From Curtobacterium luteum (GTDB taxonomy: Bacteria > Actinomycetota > Actinomycetes > Actinomycetales > Microbacteriaceae): a stretch of 64,000 nt of DNA. Shown here piece after piece: positions 51,908 through 61,067 of the stretch. The translations under genes were made by a program, and so were the position numbers. Position 1 is the stretch's first letter; each line of letters starts with the position of its first letter. Location of the stretch: positions 62,001-126,000 of the forward strand of contig NZ_BMOI01000006.1 of NCBI RefSeq assembly GCF_014646995.1. Reading direction: 5' to 3'. A model generated the notes under the pieces. The model did not search any database. It worked only from the letters and a program-made list of their open reading frames with translations, and was not told where the DNA came from.

Positions 51908-53020
51908 TCAGCCCCAGACGCGGTCCGCGATCGCGACCACGCTGCGGACCTTCGCCCACTGCTCGTCCTCGGAGAGGACGTTGCCCTCCTCCGTCGACGC
52001 GAACCCGCACTGCGGACTGAGCGCGAGCTGCTCGAGCGGCGCGTACTGCGCGGCGTCCCGGATGCGCTGCTCGACGACCGCCGGGTCCTCGAGCTCGCCG
52101 GTCTTCGACGTGACCAGGCCGAGCACGACCACCTGGTCGCCCTGCGGCAGGAACCGCAAGGGTTCGAAGCCGCCGGCACGGCCGGAGTCGTACTCGAGGA
52201 AGAACCCGTCGTAGCCGGTGTTGCCGAGGAGCTCCTCGGCGACCGGCTCGTACCCGCCCGACGAGATCCACGTCGAGCGGAAGTTGCCACGACAGACGTG
52301 GGTCGTGACGACGAGGTCGGACTGCCGGCCGTCCAGCACCCGCCGGACGATCGACGAGAACCGGGCGGCGATGCCCTCGGTGTCGATCCCGCGGTCGCGG
52401 GCCTTCTCGAGCTCGACGTCGGAGCAGAGGTACGCCCACGCGGTGTCGTCGAGCTGCAGGTAGCGCACCCCGACGGCGTGGAACGCGGCGATCGCGTCGC
52501 GGTACGCCGTGACGAGGTCCTCGGTGATGGCGGCCCGGTCGGCGTAGTGGTCGGTGCGGACCTGGTCGGCGTCCAGGCGGAAGTCGAAGACGGTGGGCGA
52601 CGGGATGGTGAACTTCGCCGTGACCCCGCGACGGGCGGCCTCCTCGACCACGAACCGGGCGTGCGCGAGGAACGGGTGGTCGACCGGGAACGACACCGGC
52701 CCGGTGACACGGAGCCCCTTCGGCGTGGTGCTCGTGCCCTGGAACGCGATGCCGTGGTCGAGCTCGACGACCTCGACGCCGTCGAGACCGCCCCAGAAGT
52801 CGAGGGGCCACCAGCTGCGACGGGCCTCGCCGTCGGTGACGACCTCCAGCCCCGCGGACTGCTGCGCGTCGGCGAGCGCCCGGACGGCCTCGTCCTCGAC
52901 CAGGCGGAGTCCGTCGTCGTCGAGGGTCCCGGCGGCGTGGGCGGCGCGGGCCTCCTGCACGGCGGCGGGGCGGAGGAAGCTGCCGACGACGTCGGCTCGG
53001 AACGGCGGTCGGGAGGACAT
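51908..53020 (-). CDS. Cobalamin-independent methionine synthase II family protein
   Basis: A 370-residue protein equivalent to the C-terminal catalytic half of MetE (YxjG/YxjH-like). Zinc-site motifs THVCRGNF and LSPQCGFAS are present; VGSFLRP, LQLDDTAWA, EYDSGRAGGFEPL and GLVTSKTGELED are typical. These short MetE homologues methylate homocysteine with simple methyl donors or have unknown roles. ATG 53020 was chosen because upstream in-frame sequence is a shadow of the divergent gene. It is divergent from the aldo-keto reductase at 53090. Confidence 0.88.
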   Translation of the reverse strand: MSSRPPFRADVVGSFLRPAAVQEARAAHAAGTLDDDGLRLVEDEAVRALADAQQSAGLEVVTDGEARRSWWPLDFWGGLDGVEVVELDHGIAFQGTSTTPKGLRVTGPVSFPVDHPFLAHARFVVEEAARRGVTAKFTIPSPTVFDFRLDADQVRTDHYADRAAITEDLVTAYRDAIAAFHAVGVRYLQLDDTAWAYLCSDVELEKARDRGIDTEGIAARFSSIVRRVLDGRQSDLVVTTHVCRGNFRSTWISSGGYEPVAEELLGNTGYDGFFLEYDSGRAGGFEPLRFLPQGDQVVVLGLVTSKTGELEDPAVVEQRIRDAAQYAPLEQLALSPQCGFASTEEGNVLSEDEQWAKVRSVVAIADRVWG

Positions 53021-53089
53021 GGGCCGATGGTACCGAGACGGAACCAGCAGCCGGGAGTCCGCTGCGTCGCGCGGCGTAGTGTGCGGCGC

Positions 53090-53911
53090 ATGCCCGCACT
53101 GACCGACACGTTCACCATGTCCAACGGTCTGCACATCCCGAAGATCGGCTTCGGGACCTGGCAGATCCCGTCCGGCAGCGATGCCTACGACGCCACGAAG
53201 ACCGCCATCGAGGCCGGCTACCGCCACATCGACACCGCACTCGCGTACGGCAACGAGGCCAGCGTCGGCGAGGCCGTCCGCGACAGCGGTGTCCCCCGCG
53301 ACGAGCTCTTCATCACGACGAAGCTCCCCGCCGAGGTGAAGACCGCGTCCGGCGCACGCGAGGCCTTCGAGGAGTCCTCCCGGAACCTCGACCTCGGGCA
53401 CGTCGACCTGTACCTGATCCACGCGCCGTGGCCCTGGAGCGACATGGGGTCCGACCACCGCGACGGCAACGTCGAGGTGTGGAAGGTGTTCGAGGAGCTG
53501 TACGACGCCGGCCGCACGAAGAGCATCGGCGTCTCGAACTTCGCCGTCGCCGACCTCGAGGACCTCCTCGGCCGCACCGACGTCGTGCCGCAGGCGAACC
53601 AGATCCGCTGGTTCGTCGGGAACACGCAGGACGCGACGACCGCGTTCGACCGCGAGCACGACATCCTCACCGAGGGGTACTCGCCGCTCGCGACCGGTGG
53701 GCTGCTCGAGAACGGCACGATCGCAGAGATCGCCGCGAAGTACGACAAGTCCGTCGCACAGGTCGCGATCCGCTACCTGCTCGAGCAGGACGTGCTGCCG
53801 CTGCCGAAGTCGACGACGCCGTCCCGGATCGCGGAGAACGCGGACGTGGACTTCGTGCTGTCGGCGGAGGACGTCGCGGCGCTCGACGCACTGGAGGACA
53901 CGACCGCGTGA
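53090..53911 (+). CDS. Aldo/keto reductase (2,5-diketo-D-gluconate reductase type)
   Basis: A 273-residue AKR with an intact tetrad: Asp48 and Tyr53 (HIDTALAYGNE), Lys78 (ITTKLP) and His111 (YLIHAPWPW). The NADPH-binding C-terminus (LPLPKSTTPSRIAENADVDF) is also in place. It reduces aldehydes or keto-sugars in the cytosol; the substrate is not assignable. It contrasts with the degenerate AKR at 26920. A terminator hairpin follows at 54004. Confidence 0.9.
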   Translation: MPALTDTFTMSNGLHIPKIGFGTWQIPSGSDAYDATKTAIEAGYRHIDTALAYGNEASVGEAVRDSGVPRDELFITTKLPAEVKTASGAREAFEESSRNLDLGHVDLYLIHAPWPWSDMGSDHRDGNVEVWKVFEELYDAGRTKSIGVSNFAVADLEDLLGRTDVVPQANQIRWFVGNTQDATTAFDREHDILTEGYSPLATGGLLENGTIAEIAAKYDKSVAQVAIRYLLEQDVLPLPKSTTPSRIAENADVDFVLSAEDVAALDALEDTTA

Positions 53912-54003
53912 GCGGCGGTCGCTGACGCGACCGGATGACGGACGGGCGCGTCCCGCTGGGCGGCAACGCGGAGCGTTGCGCGGGGCGCGCCGACCGAGCC
54001 CGC

Positions 54004-54039
54004 GAGGGAGGACGGTGCCAGCCGGCACCGTCCTCCCTC
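54004..54039. terminator. 16-bp-stem terminator after the aldo-keto reductase
   Basis: GAGGGAGGACGGTGCC pairs perfectly across an AGCC loop. It is a variant of the palindrome family with GGAGGACGGTGCC in place of GGAGGCGCGGTGCC. It separates the AKR from the guanidine/urea cluster. Confidence 0.75.
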
Positions 54040-54133
54040 TGTCGTCGCGCACTGTTTACATGCCGGGCGCGCACGACACGAGGACGAAACAGACGGGCAA
54101 CGGGGCCGACACAGCGCCGCACGACACTCGTAC

Positions 54134-54153
54134 TACCTGTCGCCCGACAGGTA
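54134..54153. promoter_or_regulatory. Operator candidate upstream of the guanidine/urea cluster
   Basis: TACCTGTCG-CC-CGACAGGTA is a perfect 9-bp-arm palindrome ending 23 bp before the permease ATG. The TetR gene at the end of the same operon (62767) is the natural candidate to bind it. Fourteen of its bases recur at 1807-1820. Confidence 0.65.
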
Positions 54154-54176
54154 CTGCCGCGAAAGGTCCTGCAGCC

Positions 54177-55787
54177 ATGCGCTCTCCCGAAGCTCCGCTC
54201 CACGCACCACGCGCCACCACGTCCTCCGGCCCCGCCGCCGGCCCGTCCACCGCCGCCTCCGACCTCGCCGCCCTCGGCTACGAACAGGAGCTCCACCGCG
54301 GTGTCGGGTCGTTCTCGTCCTTCGCCGCCGGGTTCTCGTTCGTGTCGATCCTGACCACGGTGTTCCAGCTGTTCGGTCTCGGTTTCATGCTCGGCGGCGC
54401 CGCGTTCTTCTGGGCGTGGCCGCTCGTCTTCGCCGGCCAGCTCCTCGTGGCGCTCAACTTCGCGCAGCTCGCGGCGCGCTGGCCGATCTCCGGCGCGATC
54501 TTCCAGTGGTCGAGCCGCCTCGCCGGTGCCCGCTTCGGCTGGTTCACCGGCTGGACGATGATCATCGGGCAGATCCTGACCGTCGCCGTCGCCGCCATCG
54601 CCGTGCAGGCGGTCCTGCCGTCGATCTGGAACGGTTTCCAGATCGTCGGGGGCCCGGGGGCGAACGCCTCGGTCGCCTCGCCGGCGGGTGCCGCGAACGC
54701 GGTGGTGCTCGGGCTGGTGATGCTCGTGCTGACGACGGTCGTGAACATCGTGAGCGTCCGGTTCATGGCCCGCGTGACGAGCTTCGGCGTCCTCGTGGAG
54801 ATCGTCGGGGTCGTCGTCCTCATCGCCGCCCTGTTCGTCCTGCCGCACCGCTCCCCGGCCGTGGTGTTCTCGACCGAGGGCTCGACGAGCACCGAGCCGT
54901 ACGTGTGGGCGTTCCTGGCGTCCTCGCTCATGGCCGCGTACGTCATGGTCGGGTTCGACTCCGCCGGCGAGCTGGCCGAGGAGACCCACAACCCGCGCCG
55001 CACCACCCCGAAGACGATCGTCCGTGCCCTCACCGTCTCGGGCCTCGGCGGCGGCCTGCTCATCATCGGCGCGCTCGTCGCCGCACCGAGCCTGACCGAC
55101 GGCAAGCTCGCCGCCCAGGGACTCGCGTGGGTGATCACCTCGACCCTCGGTGACGTCTTCGGTCGCCTGCTGCTCTGCTGCGTGGCCGTCGCGGTCTTCG
55201 CCTGCACGCTCGCCGTCCAGACCGCCGGTGCCCGGATGGTCTACTCGATGGCCCGGGAGCGCGCGCTGCCGTTCCACCGCGTCCTGTCCCGGGTCTCGCC
55301 GCGGACGGGCACCCCGATCGCCGCGTCGATCGTCGTCGGTGTCGGCGCCGGGCTGGCCCTCGCGGTGAACATCGGCCAGTCCGCGATCTTCACCGCCCTG
55401 TCGAGCCTCTGCATCGCGATGCTCTACCTCGCGTACCTCGGCGTCACGGGGCCGCTCCTCGTCGAGCGCATCCGCACCCGTCGCACCGGACTGCCGACCG
55501 GGGTCGACGAGGACGGGAAGCCGCTGTTCACGCTGGGCCGCTGGGGCATCCCGCTCAACGCCCTCGCCGTGCTCTTCCAGATCGGCATGGCGGTCAACCT
55601 GATCTGGCCCCGTCCGGAGATCTACGACCTCACCGGGAACTCGTGGTGGCTGCAGTACAGCGCGCTGCTGTTCATCGGCGGGGTGCTGCTCGTCGGCTGG
55701 GCGTGGTCCTCCTGGCGCCACCGGGCACACGGTCCGCTCACCCTCGCGGAGGTGCCGCAGACCGCCCCCACCCCGGTCGACGCCTGA
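54177..55787 (+). CDS. APC superfamily amino acid/amine permease
   Basis: A 536-residue, roughly 12-helix permease. GYEQELHRGVGSFSSFAAGFSFVSI is the APC N-terminal signature, represented by its core LHRGVGSFSSFAAGFSF. Other motifs are GAIFQWSSRLAG, MVGFDSAGELAEETHNPRR and TAGARMVYSMARERALPF. Location at the head of the cluster makes it the probable uptake system for guanidine, urea or a related amide. ATG 54177 is preceded by AAAGG. Confidence 0.85.
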   Translation: MRSPEAPLHAPRATTSSGPAAGPSTAASDLAALGYEQELHRGVGSFSSFAAGFSFVSILTTVFQLFGLGFMLGGAAFFWAWPLVFAGQLLVALNFAQLAARWPISGAIFQWSSRLAGARFGWFTGWTMIIGQILTVAVAAIAVQAVLPSIWNGFQIVGGPGANASVASPAGAANAVVLGLVMLVLTTVVNIVSVRFMARVTSFGVLVEIVGVVVLIAALFVLPHRSPAVVFSTEGSTSTEPYVWAFLASSLMAAYVMVGFDSAGELAEETHNPRRTTPKTIVRALTVSGLGGGLLIIGALVAAPSLTDGKLAAQGLAWVITSTLGDVFGRLLLCCVAVAVFACTLAVQTAGARMVYSMARERALPFHRVLSRVSPRTGTPIAASIVVGVGAGLALAVNIGQSAIFTALSSLCIAMLYLAYLGVTGPLLVERIRTRRTGLPTGVDEDGKPLFTLGRWGIPLNALAVLFQIGMAVNLIWPRPEIYDLTGNSWWLQYSALLFIGGVLLVGWAWSSWRHRAHGPLTLAEVPQTAPTPVDA

Positions 55788-55864
55788 CGGCACCCGGCAC
55801 CGGCACCGGCCCCTCCCGCACCGCCCGCACCCCCGCAGCACCCGCACCACCGAAAGGCACCACC

Positions 55865-56704
55865 GTGCGTGACCTCCACCAGACCGACAGCGTGACCGCC
55901 TCGCGCTCCGACGCCCGGGCCCAGGGCGGCGCGACCTCCGACTGGATGCCGTACCTCCCCGCGTCCACGTCCCCGTTCATCCCCAAGGGCGTCGACCCGA
56001 CCGAACTGGTGTGGGCCGAGACGGTGGCCCCTGGTGGCTACACGCACCGGGTGCTCGCGCGGGGGACCCGGTTCCGGCTCGACGACCCGACCGGCGACGC
56101 GTGCGCGAACGTCCTCGTGTTCAACGCCCTCGAGCCGTGGGAACGCCTCAACGTCGCGGACACGCAGAAGATCCCGTGGCAGGCGTACCTCGGGCAGGGC
56201 TCGCCGCTCCTCAGCGGCGACGGACGCGTCCTCGCGAGCATCGTCGAGGACACGTCCGGGCAGCACGACGCCTTCTGCGGGACGTCGACCGACGCGTGGA
56301 ACGACGAGAAGTACGGCGACGCCGCTCCCGAGGGACCGAGCCCGAGCGGCCGCTCCCTGTTCGCGAAGGCCGCGGCCAAGCACGGCCTGTCGAAGCGGGA
56401 CCTGCCGCCGAGCGTCTCGTTCTTCCAGGGCGTCCACGTCGAGCCCGACGGCACCCTGACGCCGACGGGCTCCGCCGGGCCGGACCGTCACGTCACCCTC
56501 GTCGCCGAGCTGCCGCTGCTCGTCCTCGTGGCGAACGTCGCGCACCCGCTCGACCCCCGCCCCGGGTACACCGTCGGTCCGCTCCGGGTGCACGCCTGGC
56601 GCGGGTCGGCCACGGCGGCGACGGACCCGCGGGCCACGGCGACGCCCGAGCTGCACCGCGCCCACCTCAACTCGATCGACTACGCGGAAGCGCGAGGCCT
56701 GTGA
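55865..56704 (+). CDS. Urea amidolyase-associated protein UAAP1 (DUF1989; carboxyguanidine deiminase subunit candidate)
   Basis: A 279-residue DUF1989 protein, UAAP1-type: TVAPGGYTHRVLARGTRFRL, LVFNALEPWERLNVADT, LASIVEDTSGQHDAFCG, KHGLSKRDLPPSVSFF and VANVAHPLDPRPGY. DUF1989 pairs have been shown to be carboxyguanidine deiminase subunits, hydrolysing carboxyguanidine to allophanate. The first ~45 residues are extra compared with the usual length. GTG 55865 is preceded by AAAGG. Its stop shares bases with the next ATG. Confidence 0.87.
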   Translation: MRDLHQTDSVTASRSDARAQGGATSDWMPYLPASTSPFIPKGVDPTELVWAETVAPGGYTHRVLARGTRFRLDDPTGDACANVLVFNALEPWERLNVADTQKIPWQAYLGQGSPLLSGDGRVLASIVEDTSGQHDAFCGTSTDAWNDEKYGDAAPEGPSPSGRSLFAKAAAKHGLSKRDLPPSVSFFQGVHVEPDGTLTPTGSAGPDRHVTLVAELPLLVLVANVAHPLDPRPGYTVGPLRVHAWRGSATAATDPRATATPELHRAHLNSIDYAEARGL

Positions 56705-57396
56705 TGACCGCGACCCTGACCACCTCCGTCCCCGTCGGCGCTGTCCATGCGCCCGACGTAGCGCTCGACTGGGGCACGTCCCTCGTCCCCGGGACCGTCG
56801 TCCGTGACGACCGGGTGGCACCGCTCGCACCGTGGTCCGCCGTGGTCCGCGCCGGCGAGGTCCTCACGATCGTGGACGTCGGCGGCAACCAGAGCGCCGA
56901 CTGCCTGCTCTACGACGCGTCCGACCCCGACGAGCGGTACAGCGTGCCCGACACCCTCGTCGCCCAGGGCAACGCCTACGTCCGCACCGGCACGGTCCTC
57001 ATGTCGAACGAGGGCCGGCCGCTCATGACGGTCGTCGGCAACGAGATCGACCGGCAGGACACCATCGGCGGGGCGTGCTCGAAGGAGTCGAACACGCTCC
57101 GCTACGGCCACCACACGCAGTACCAGCACGGCTGCCGCGAGAACTTCCTCGCCGAGGCCGGCCGCCACGGGCTCGGCGCTCGCGACCTCGTGTCGAACCT
57201 CAACTGGTTCATGAACGTCCCCGTCGAGGAGGACGGCGCCCTCGGCATCGTCGACGGCATGAGCGCCCCCGGGAAGCGCGTCGCGGTCCGGGCCGAGCGG
57301 GACGTCCTCGTGATCGTGTCCAACTGCCCGCAGATGAACAACCCCTGCAACGACTTCTCCTGCACGCCGCTGCGCATGATCGTGGTCCAGCCGTGA
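56704..57396 (+). CDS. Urea amidolyase-associated protein UAAP2 (DUF1989; carboxyguanidine deiminase subunit candidate)
   Basis: A 230-residue DUF1989 protein, UAAP2-type: VDVGGNQSADCLLYDA, DERYSVPDTLVAQGNAYV, TGTVLMSNEGRPLMTVV, GGACSKESNTLRYG, HGCRENFLAEAGRHGLG and NCPQMNNPCNDF. Conserved Cys/His positions suggest a metal site. It pairs with UAAP1 encoded immediately upstream. The presence of both supports guanidine rather than plain urea as the pathway substrate. ATG 56704 overlaps the previous stop (TGATG). Confidence 0.88.
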   Translation: MTATLTTSVPVGAVHAPDVALDWGTSLVPGTVVRDDRVAPLAPWSAVVRAGEVLTIVDVGGNQSADCLLYDASDPDERYSVPDTLVAQGNAYVRTGTVLMSNEGRPLMTVVGNEIDRQDTIGGACSKESNTLRYGHHTQYQHGCRENFLAEAGRHGLGARDLVSNLNWFMNVPVEEDGALGIVDGMSAPGKRVAVRAERDVLVIVSNCPQMNNPCNDFSCTPLRMIVVQP

Positions 57397-60300
57397 CCAC
57401 CGCGCCCGACCCCACCGGGACCGACACCGTGACACCCCCGCTCTCCACCGACACCGTCCTCGTCGCCAACCGCGGTGAGATCGCCCGCCGCGTGATCCGC
57501 TCCGCGAAGGCGCTCGGCATGCGCACCGTCGCCGTCTACTCGGACGCCGACCGCGCCGCCCCGCACGTCCGCGAGGCCGACACCGCGGTCCGGCTCGGCC
57601 CCGCGCCCGCTCGCGAGTCGTACCTGCGCATCGAGGCGGTCGTCCAGGCCGCGGTCGACACCGGCGCCGGACTCGTCCACCCCGGCTACGGCTTCCTCTC
57701 CGAGAACACCGAGTTCGCCGCTGCCTGCGAGGCGGCCGGCATCCGCTTCGTCGGCCCGACCGCCGACCAGATCGTCCAGTTCGGCGCCAAGCACACCGCG
57801 CGCGAACTCGCAGCCGCCGCGGGCGTCCCGATGCTCGCCGGCACGGGGCTGCTCGCGAGCGTCGAGGACGCCGTCGACCAGGCCGGACGCATCGGCCTGC
57901 CGGTCATGCTCAAGGCCACCGGGGGCGGCGGGGGCATCGGCATGCAGGCGTGCGCGACGCTCGACGAGGTCCGTACGGCGTACGCGAGTGTCGAACGGAC
58001 CGCGGCCGCCGCCTTCGGCTCGGCCGGGATCTTCCTCGAACGGCTCGTCCGGCCGGCGCGCCACGTCGAGGTCCAGCTCTTCGGTGACGGCGAGGGTCGC
58101 GTCGCCGTGATCGGCGACCGCGACTGCTCGCTCCAGCGCCGGAACCAGAAGGTGATCGAGGAGGCGCCGGCCCCGGCACTCCCCCGATCCGTCCGGGAGG
58201 CACTGCACACGTCCGCCCGTCGGCTCGCCGAGAGCGTCGGGTACCGCAGCGCGGGGACCGTCGAGTTCGTCTACGACCCGGTGCGCGAGGAGGCGTCCTT
58301 CCTCGAGGTCAACACGCGCCTGCAGGTCGAGCACCCCGTGACCGAGGAGGTCTTCGGCGTCGACCTCGTGGAGCTCATGCTGCGGCTCGCCCGTGACGGC
58401 GCCGCCGGCATCGGCGACGACGTGTTCGAGCGCGAGTGGACGCCGGACGGTCACGCGGTCGAGGCCCGGGTGTACGCCGAGGACCCGGCGAAGGGCTCCC
58501 TGCCGTCGAGCGGGCTCGTCACCCAGGCCGTCTTCCCGGACCGTGCCGGCCTCCGGGTCGACGGGTGGGTCGAGACCGGCTCTGAGGTGTCCGCCTTCTA
58601 CGACCCGATGCTCGCCAAGGTGATCGCGACGGGCGAGACCCGCGACGACGCCCTCGACCTGCTCCGCGACGGGCTCGCGGACACCCGGATCGACGGGATC
58701 GTGACGAACGCCGGTCTCCTCCGCACACTCACCGACGACCTCGAGCTGCGGACCGCGACGCACTCGACGTCGACGCTCGACGAGACCGAGGACCCGGACC
58801 CCCGCATCGACGTCGTCGTGCCCGGCACCATGACGATGATCCAGGACCTCCCCGGCCGCACCGGGTACTGGCAGGTCGGTGTCCCGCCGAGCGGCCCCTT
58901 CGACGGCGCGTCCTTCGCCGAGGCGAACCGGGCGGTCGGCAACCCGGACGGCGCACCCGCGCTCGAGGTCACCGCGTCCGGACCGACCCTCCGCTTCTCG
59001 GCGAGCGCCGTGGTCGCGGTCACGGGCGCCCCGGTGCCGGTGACGCTCGACGGCGAGACCGTCGCGATGTGGGAGCCGGTCGAGGTCGCCGCCGGACAGA
59101 CCATCGCCGTCGGGACCGCGGTGGGCCCGGGGCTCCGGGCCTACCTGGCGGTGCGCGGTGGGTTCGACGTGCCGCAGTACCTCGGCTCGACCGCCACGTT
59201 CACCCTCGGCGGGTTCGGCGGTCACGCCGGCCGTGCGCTCCTGGCCGGGGACGTCCTGCGGCCCGGCTCACCGGACGCCGAAGTCCCGCACCCGGCGTTC
59301 CCCGCGGGTGCCCGGCTCGGCCTCGTCGGCGGCCCGACCCCGGCCGACCGCCGCACGGCGTTGACCGACGCGTGGGAGGTCGCCGTCACCGAGGGCCCGC
59401 ACGGCGCCCCCGACTTCTTCACGCGCGACGACCTCGACGTCTTCTACGCCACCGACTACGTCGTCCACCACAACTCCGCACGCACGGGGGTCCGGCTGAT
59501 CGGCCCCCGTCCGGGCTGGGCGCGGGCGGACGGCGGTGAGGCGGGGCTGCACCCGTCGAACATCCACGACACCCCGTACGCCGTCGGTGCGATCGACTTC
59601 ACCGGGGACACCCCGATCATCCTCGGACCGGACGGCCCCTCGCTCGGCGGGTTCGTCTGCCCCGCGGTCGTCGCCAGCGGCGACCTCTGGAAGCTGGGCC
59701 AGCTCCGCCCCGGTGACACGGTGCGGTTCGTCCCCGTCCGCGAGGCCGACGCCGCCGCGCTCGACGCGCACCGTGCCTCCCGGTCGGTGCCGCGCACCGG
59801 GGGTGACGGCGACGACGGCGTCCTGGCGCGCCTCGACGCGACGGACGCACGTCCGAGCGTCGCGTACCGGCGCGACGGCGACGACAACGTCCTCGTCGAG
59901 TACGGCGACATGACGCTCGACATCGCACTGCGCATGCGGGTGCACGCGCTCATGACGAAGCTGCAGGAGGAGGCACCGGCGGGGATCGTCGACGTCACGC
60001 CCGGCATCCGGTCCCTGCAGGTGCACACCGACACGAGCGTGCTGAAGGCGAGCACCATGGCCGGGCTCCTCCGTGAGCTCGAGGACGAGATCCCGCCGAC
60101 CGACCAGCTCGTCGTGCCCTCACGGACCGTGAAGCTGCCGCTGTCGTGGGACGACCCGGCGACCCGGCTGGCGATCGAGCGGTACGTGGCGGGTGTGCGG
60201 GACGACGCACCGTGGACGCCGTGGAACATCGAGTTCATCCGGCGGATCAACGGGCTCGACAGCGTGGACGACGTGTTCCGCACCGTGTTCGACGCGAGCT

Positions 60301-61067
60301 ACCTCGTGCTCGGCCTCGGCGACGTGTACCTCGGCGCCCCGGTGGCGACACCGCTCGACCCCCGGCACCGGCTCGTCACGACGAAGTACAACCCCGCGCG
60401 GACCTGGACCGCCGAGAACTCGGTCGGCATCGGCGGCGCGTACCTCTGCATCTACGGCATGGAGGGGCCGGGCGGCTACCAGTTCGTCGGCCGCACCGTG
60501 CAGATCTGGAACCGGTTCCGCCGCGGCGGGCTGTTCCAGGAGGACCCGTGGGCGCTGCGGTTCTTCGACCGGATCGAGTGGTACCCGGTCGGGGCCGAGG
60601 AGTTGCTCGAGCTCCGCGCCGAGACGGACGCCGGACGCGGGCACTTCGAGACCGTCGACGGCGAGTTCTCGATCGCCTCGTACAACCGTTTCCTGGCGTC
60701 CAACGCGTCGTCCATCGCCGACTTCCGCGCGCAGCAGGCCCGGGCGTTCGACGAGGAGAAGGAGCGCTGGCGCGCCTCCGGCGAGTTCGACGTCCGCGAC
60801 GAGCCCGCCGTGGTGCTGCCGGACGAGGTGGTCCTGCCTGCCGGCGCGACCGCGGTGACCGCGCCGTTCACCTCGACGGTGTGGCAGGTGGACGTCCGCC
60901 CGGGCGACCGTGTGGACGAGGGCCAGAAGCTGCTGGCCGTGGAGGCGATGAAGATGGAGTCGATGGTGCACGCACCGGTGGAGGGACACGTGTTGGAGGT
61001 CTACATCAAGCCGGGCGACCAGGTGGCGCCGGGGCAGGTCCTCGCCGCGATCGGAGCGGCGGCGTGA
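57393..61067 (+). CDS. Urea carboxylase / guanidine carboxylase, biotin-dependent
   Basis: A 1224-residue multidomain enzyme. The N-terminal biotin carboxylase is at about 20-470 (VANRGEIARRVIRSAKALGM, ATGGGGGIGM, EVNTRLQVEHPVTEEVFG). Carboxyltransferase domains follow: KipA/AHS2-like at about 480-790 and KipI/AHS1-like at about 830-1030, with YNPARTWTAENSVGIGGAYL and YGMEGPGGYQFVGRT. The C-terminal biotinyl domain has Lys1187 in EAMKMES. It carboxylates urea or guanidine with ATP and bicarbonate. GTG 57393 overlaps the UAAP2 stop; its stop overlaps the atzF start. Urea versus guanidine is not settled by eye. Confidence 0.92.
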   Translation: MTTAPDPTGTDTVTPPLSTDTVLVANRGEIARRVIRSAKALGMRTVAVYSDADRAAPHVREADTAVRLGPAPARESYLRIEAVVQAAVDTGAGLVHPGYGFLSENTEFAAACEAAGIRFVGPTADQIVQFGAKHTARELAAAAGVPMLAGTGLLASVEDAVDQAGRIGLPVMLKATGGGGGIGMQACATLDEVRTAYASVERTAAAAFGSAGIFLERLVRPARHVEVQLFGDGEGRVAVIGDRDCSLQRRNQKVIEEAPAPALPRSVREALHTSARRLAESVGYRSAGTVEFVYDPVREEASFLEVNTRLQVEHPVTEEVFGVDLVELMLRLARDGAAGIGDDVFEREWTPDGHAVEARVYAEDPAKGSLPSSGLVTQAVFPDRAGLRVDGWVETGSEVSAFYDPMLAKVIATGETRDDALDLLRDGLADTRIDGIVTNAGLLRTLTDDLELRTATHSTSTLDETEDPDPRIDVVVPGTMTMIQDLPGRTGYWQVGVPPSGPFDGASFAEANRAVGNPDGAPALEVTASGPTLRFSASAVVAVTGAPVPVTLDGETVAMWEPVEVAAGQTIAVGTAVGPGLRAYLAVRGGFDVPQYLGSTATFTLGGFGGHAGRALLAGDVLRPGSPDAEVPHPAFPAGARLGLVGGPTPADRRTALTDAWEVAVTEGPHGAPDFFTRDDLDVFYATDYVVHHNSARTGVRLIGPRPGWARADGGEAGLHPSNIHDTPYAVGAIDFTGDTPIILGPDGPSLGGFVCPAVVASGDLWKLGQLRPGDTVRFVPVREADAAALDAHRASRSVPRTGGDGDDGVLARLDATDARPSVAYRRDGDDNVLVEYGDMTLDIALRMRVHALMTKLQEEAPAGIVDVTPGIRSLQVHTDTSVLKASTMAGLLRELEDEIPPTDQLVVPSRTVKLPLSWDDPATRLAIERYVAGVRDDAPWTPWNIEFIRRINGLDSVDDVFRTVFDASYLVLGLGDVYLGAPVATPLDPRHRLVTTKYNPARTWTAENSVGIGGAYLCIYGMEGPGGYQFVGRTVQIWNRFRRGGLFQEDPWALRFFDRIEWYPVGAEELLELRAETDAGRGHFETVDGEFSIASYNRFLASNASSIADFRAQQARAFDEEKERWRASGEFDVRDEPAVVLPDEVVLPAGATAVTAPFTSTVWQVDVRPGDRVDEGQKLLAVEAMKMESMVHAPVEGHVLEVYIKPGDQVAPGQVLAAIGAAA

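Noticed and set aside
54040..54176. Guanidine-I (ykkC) riboswitch upstream of the permease
   Set aside because: The conserved ykkC blocks are not present. The region instead carries a perfect operator-like palindrome.
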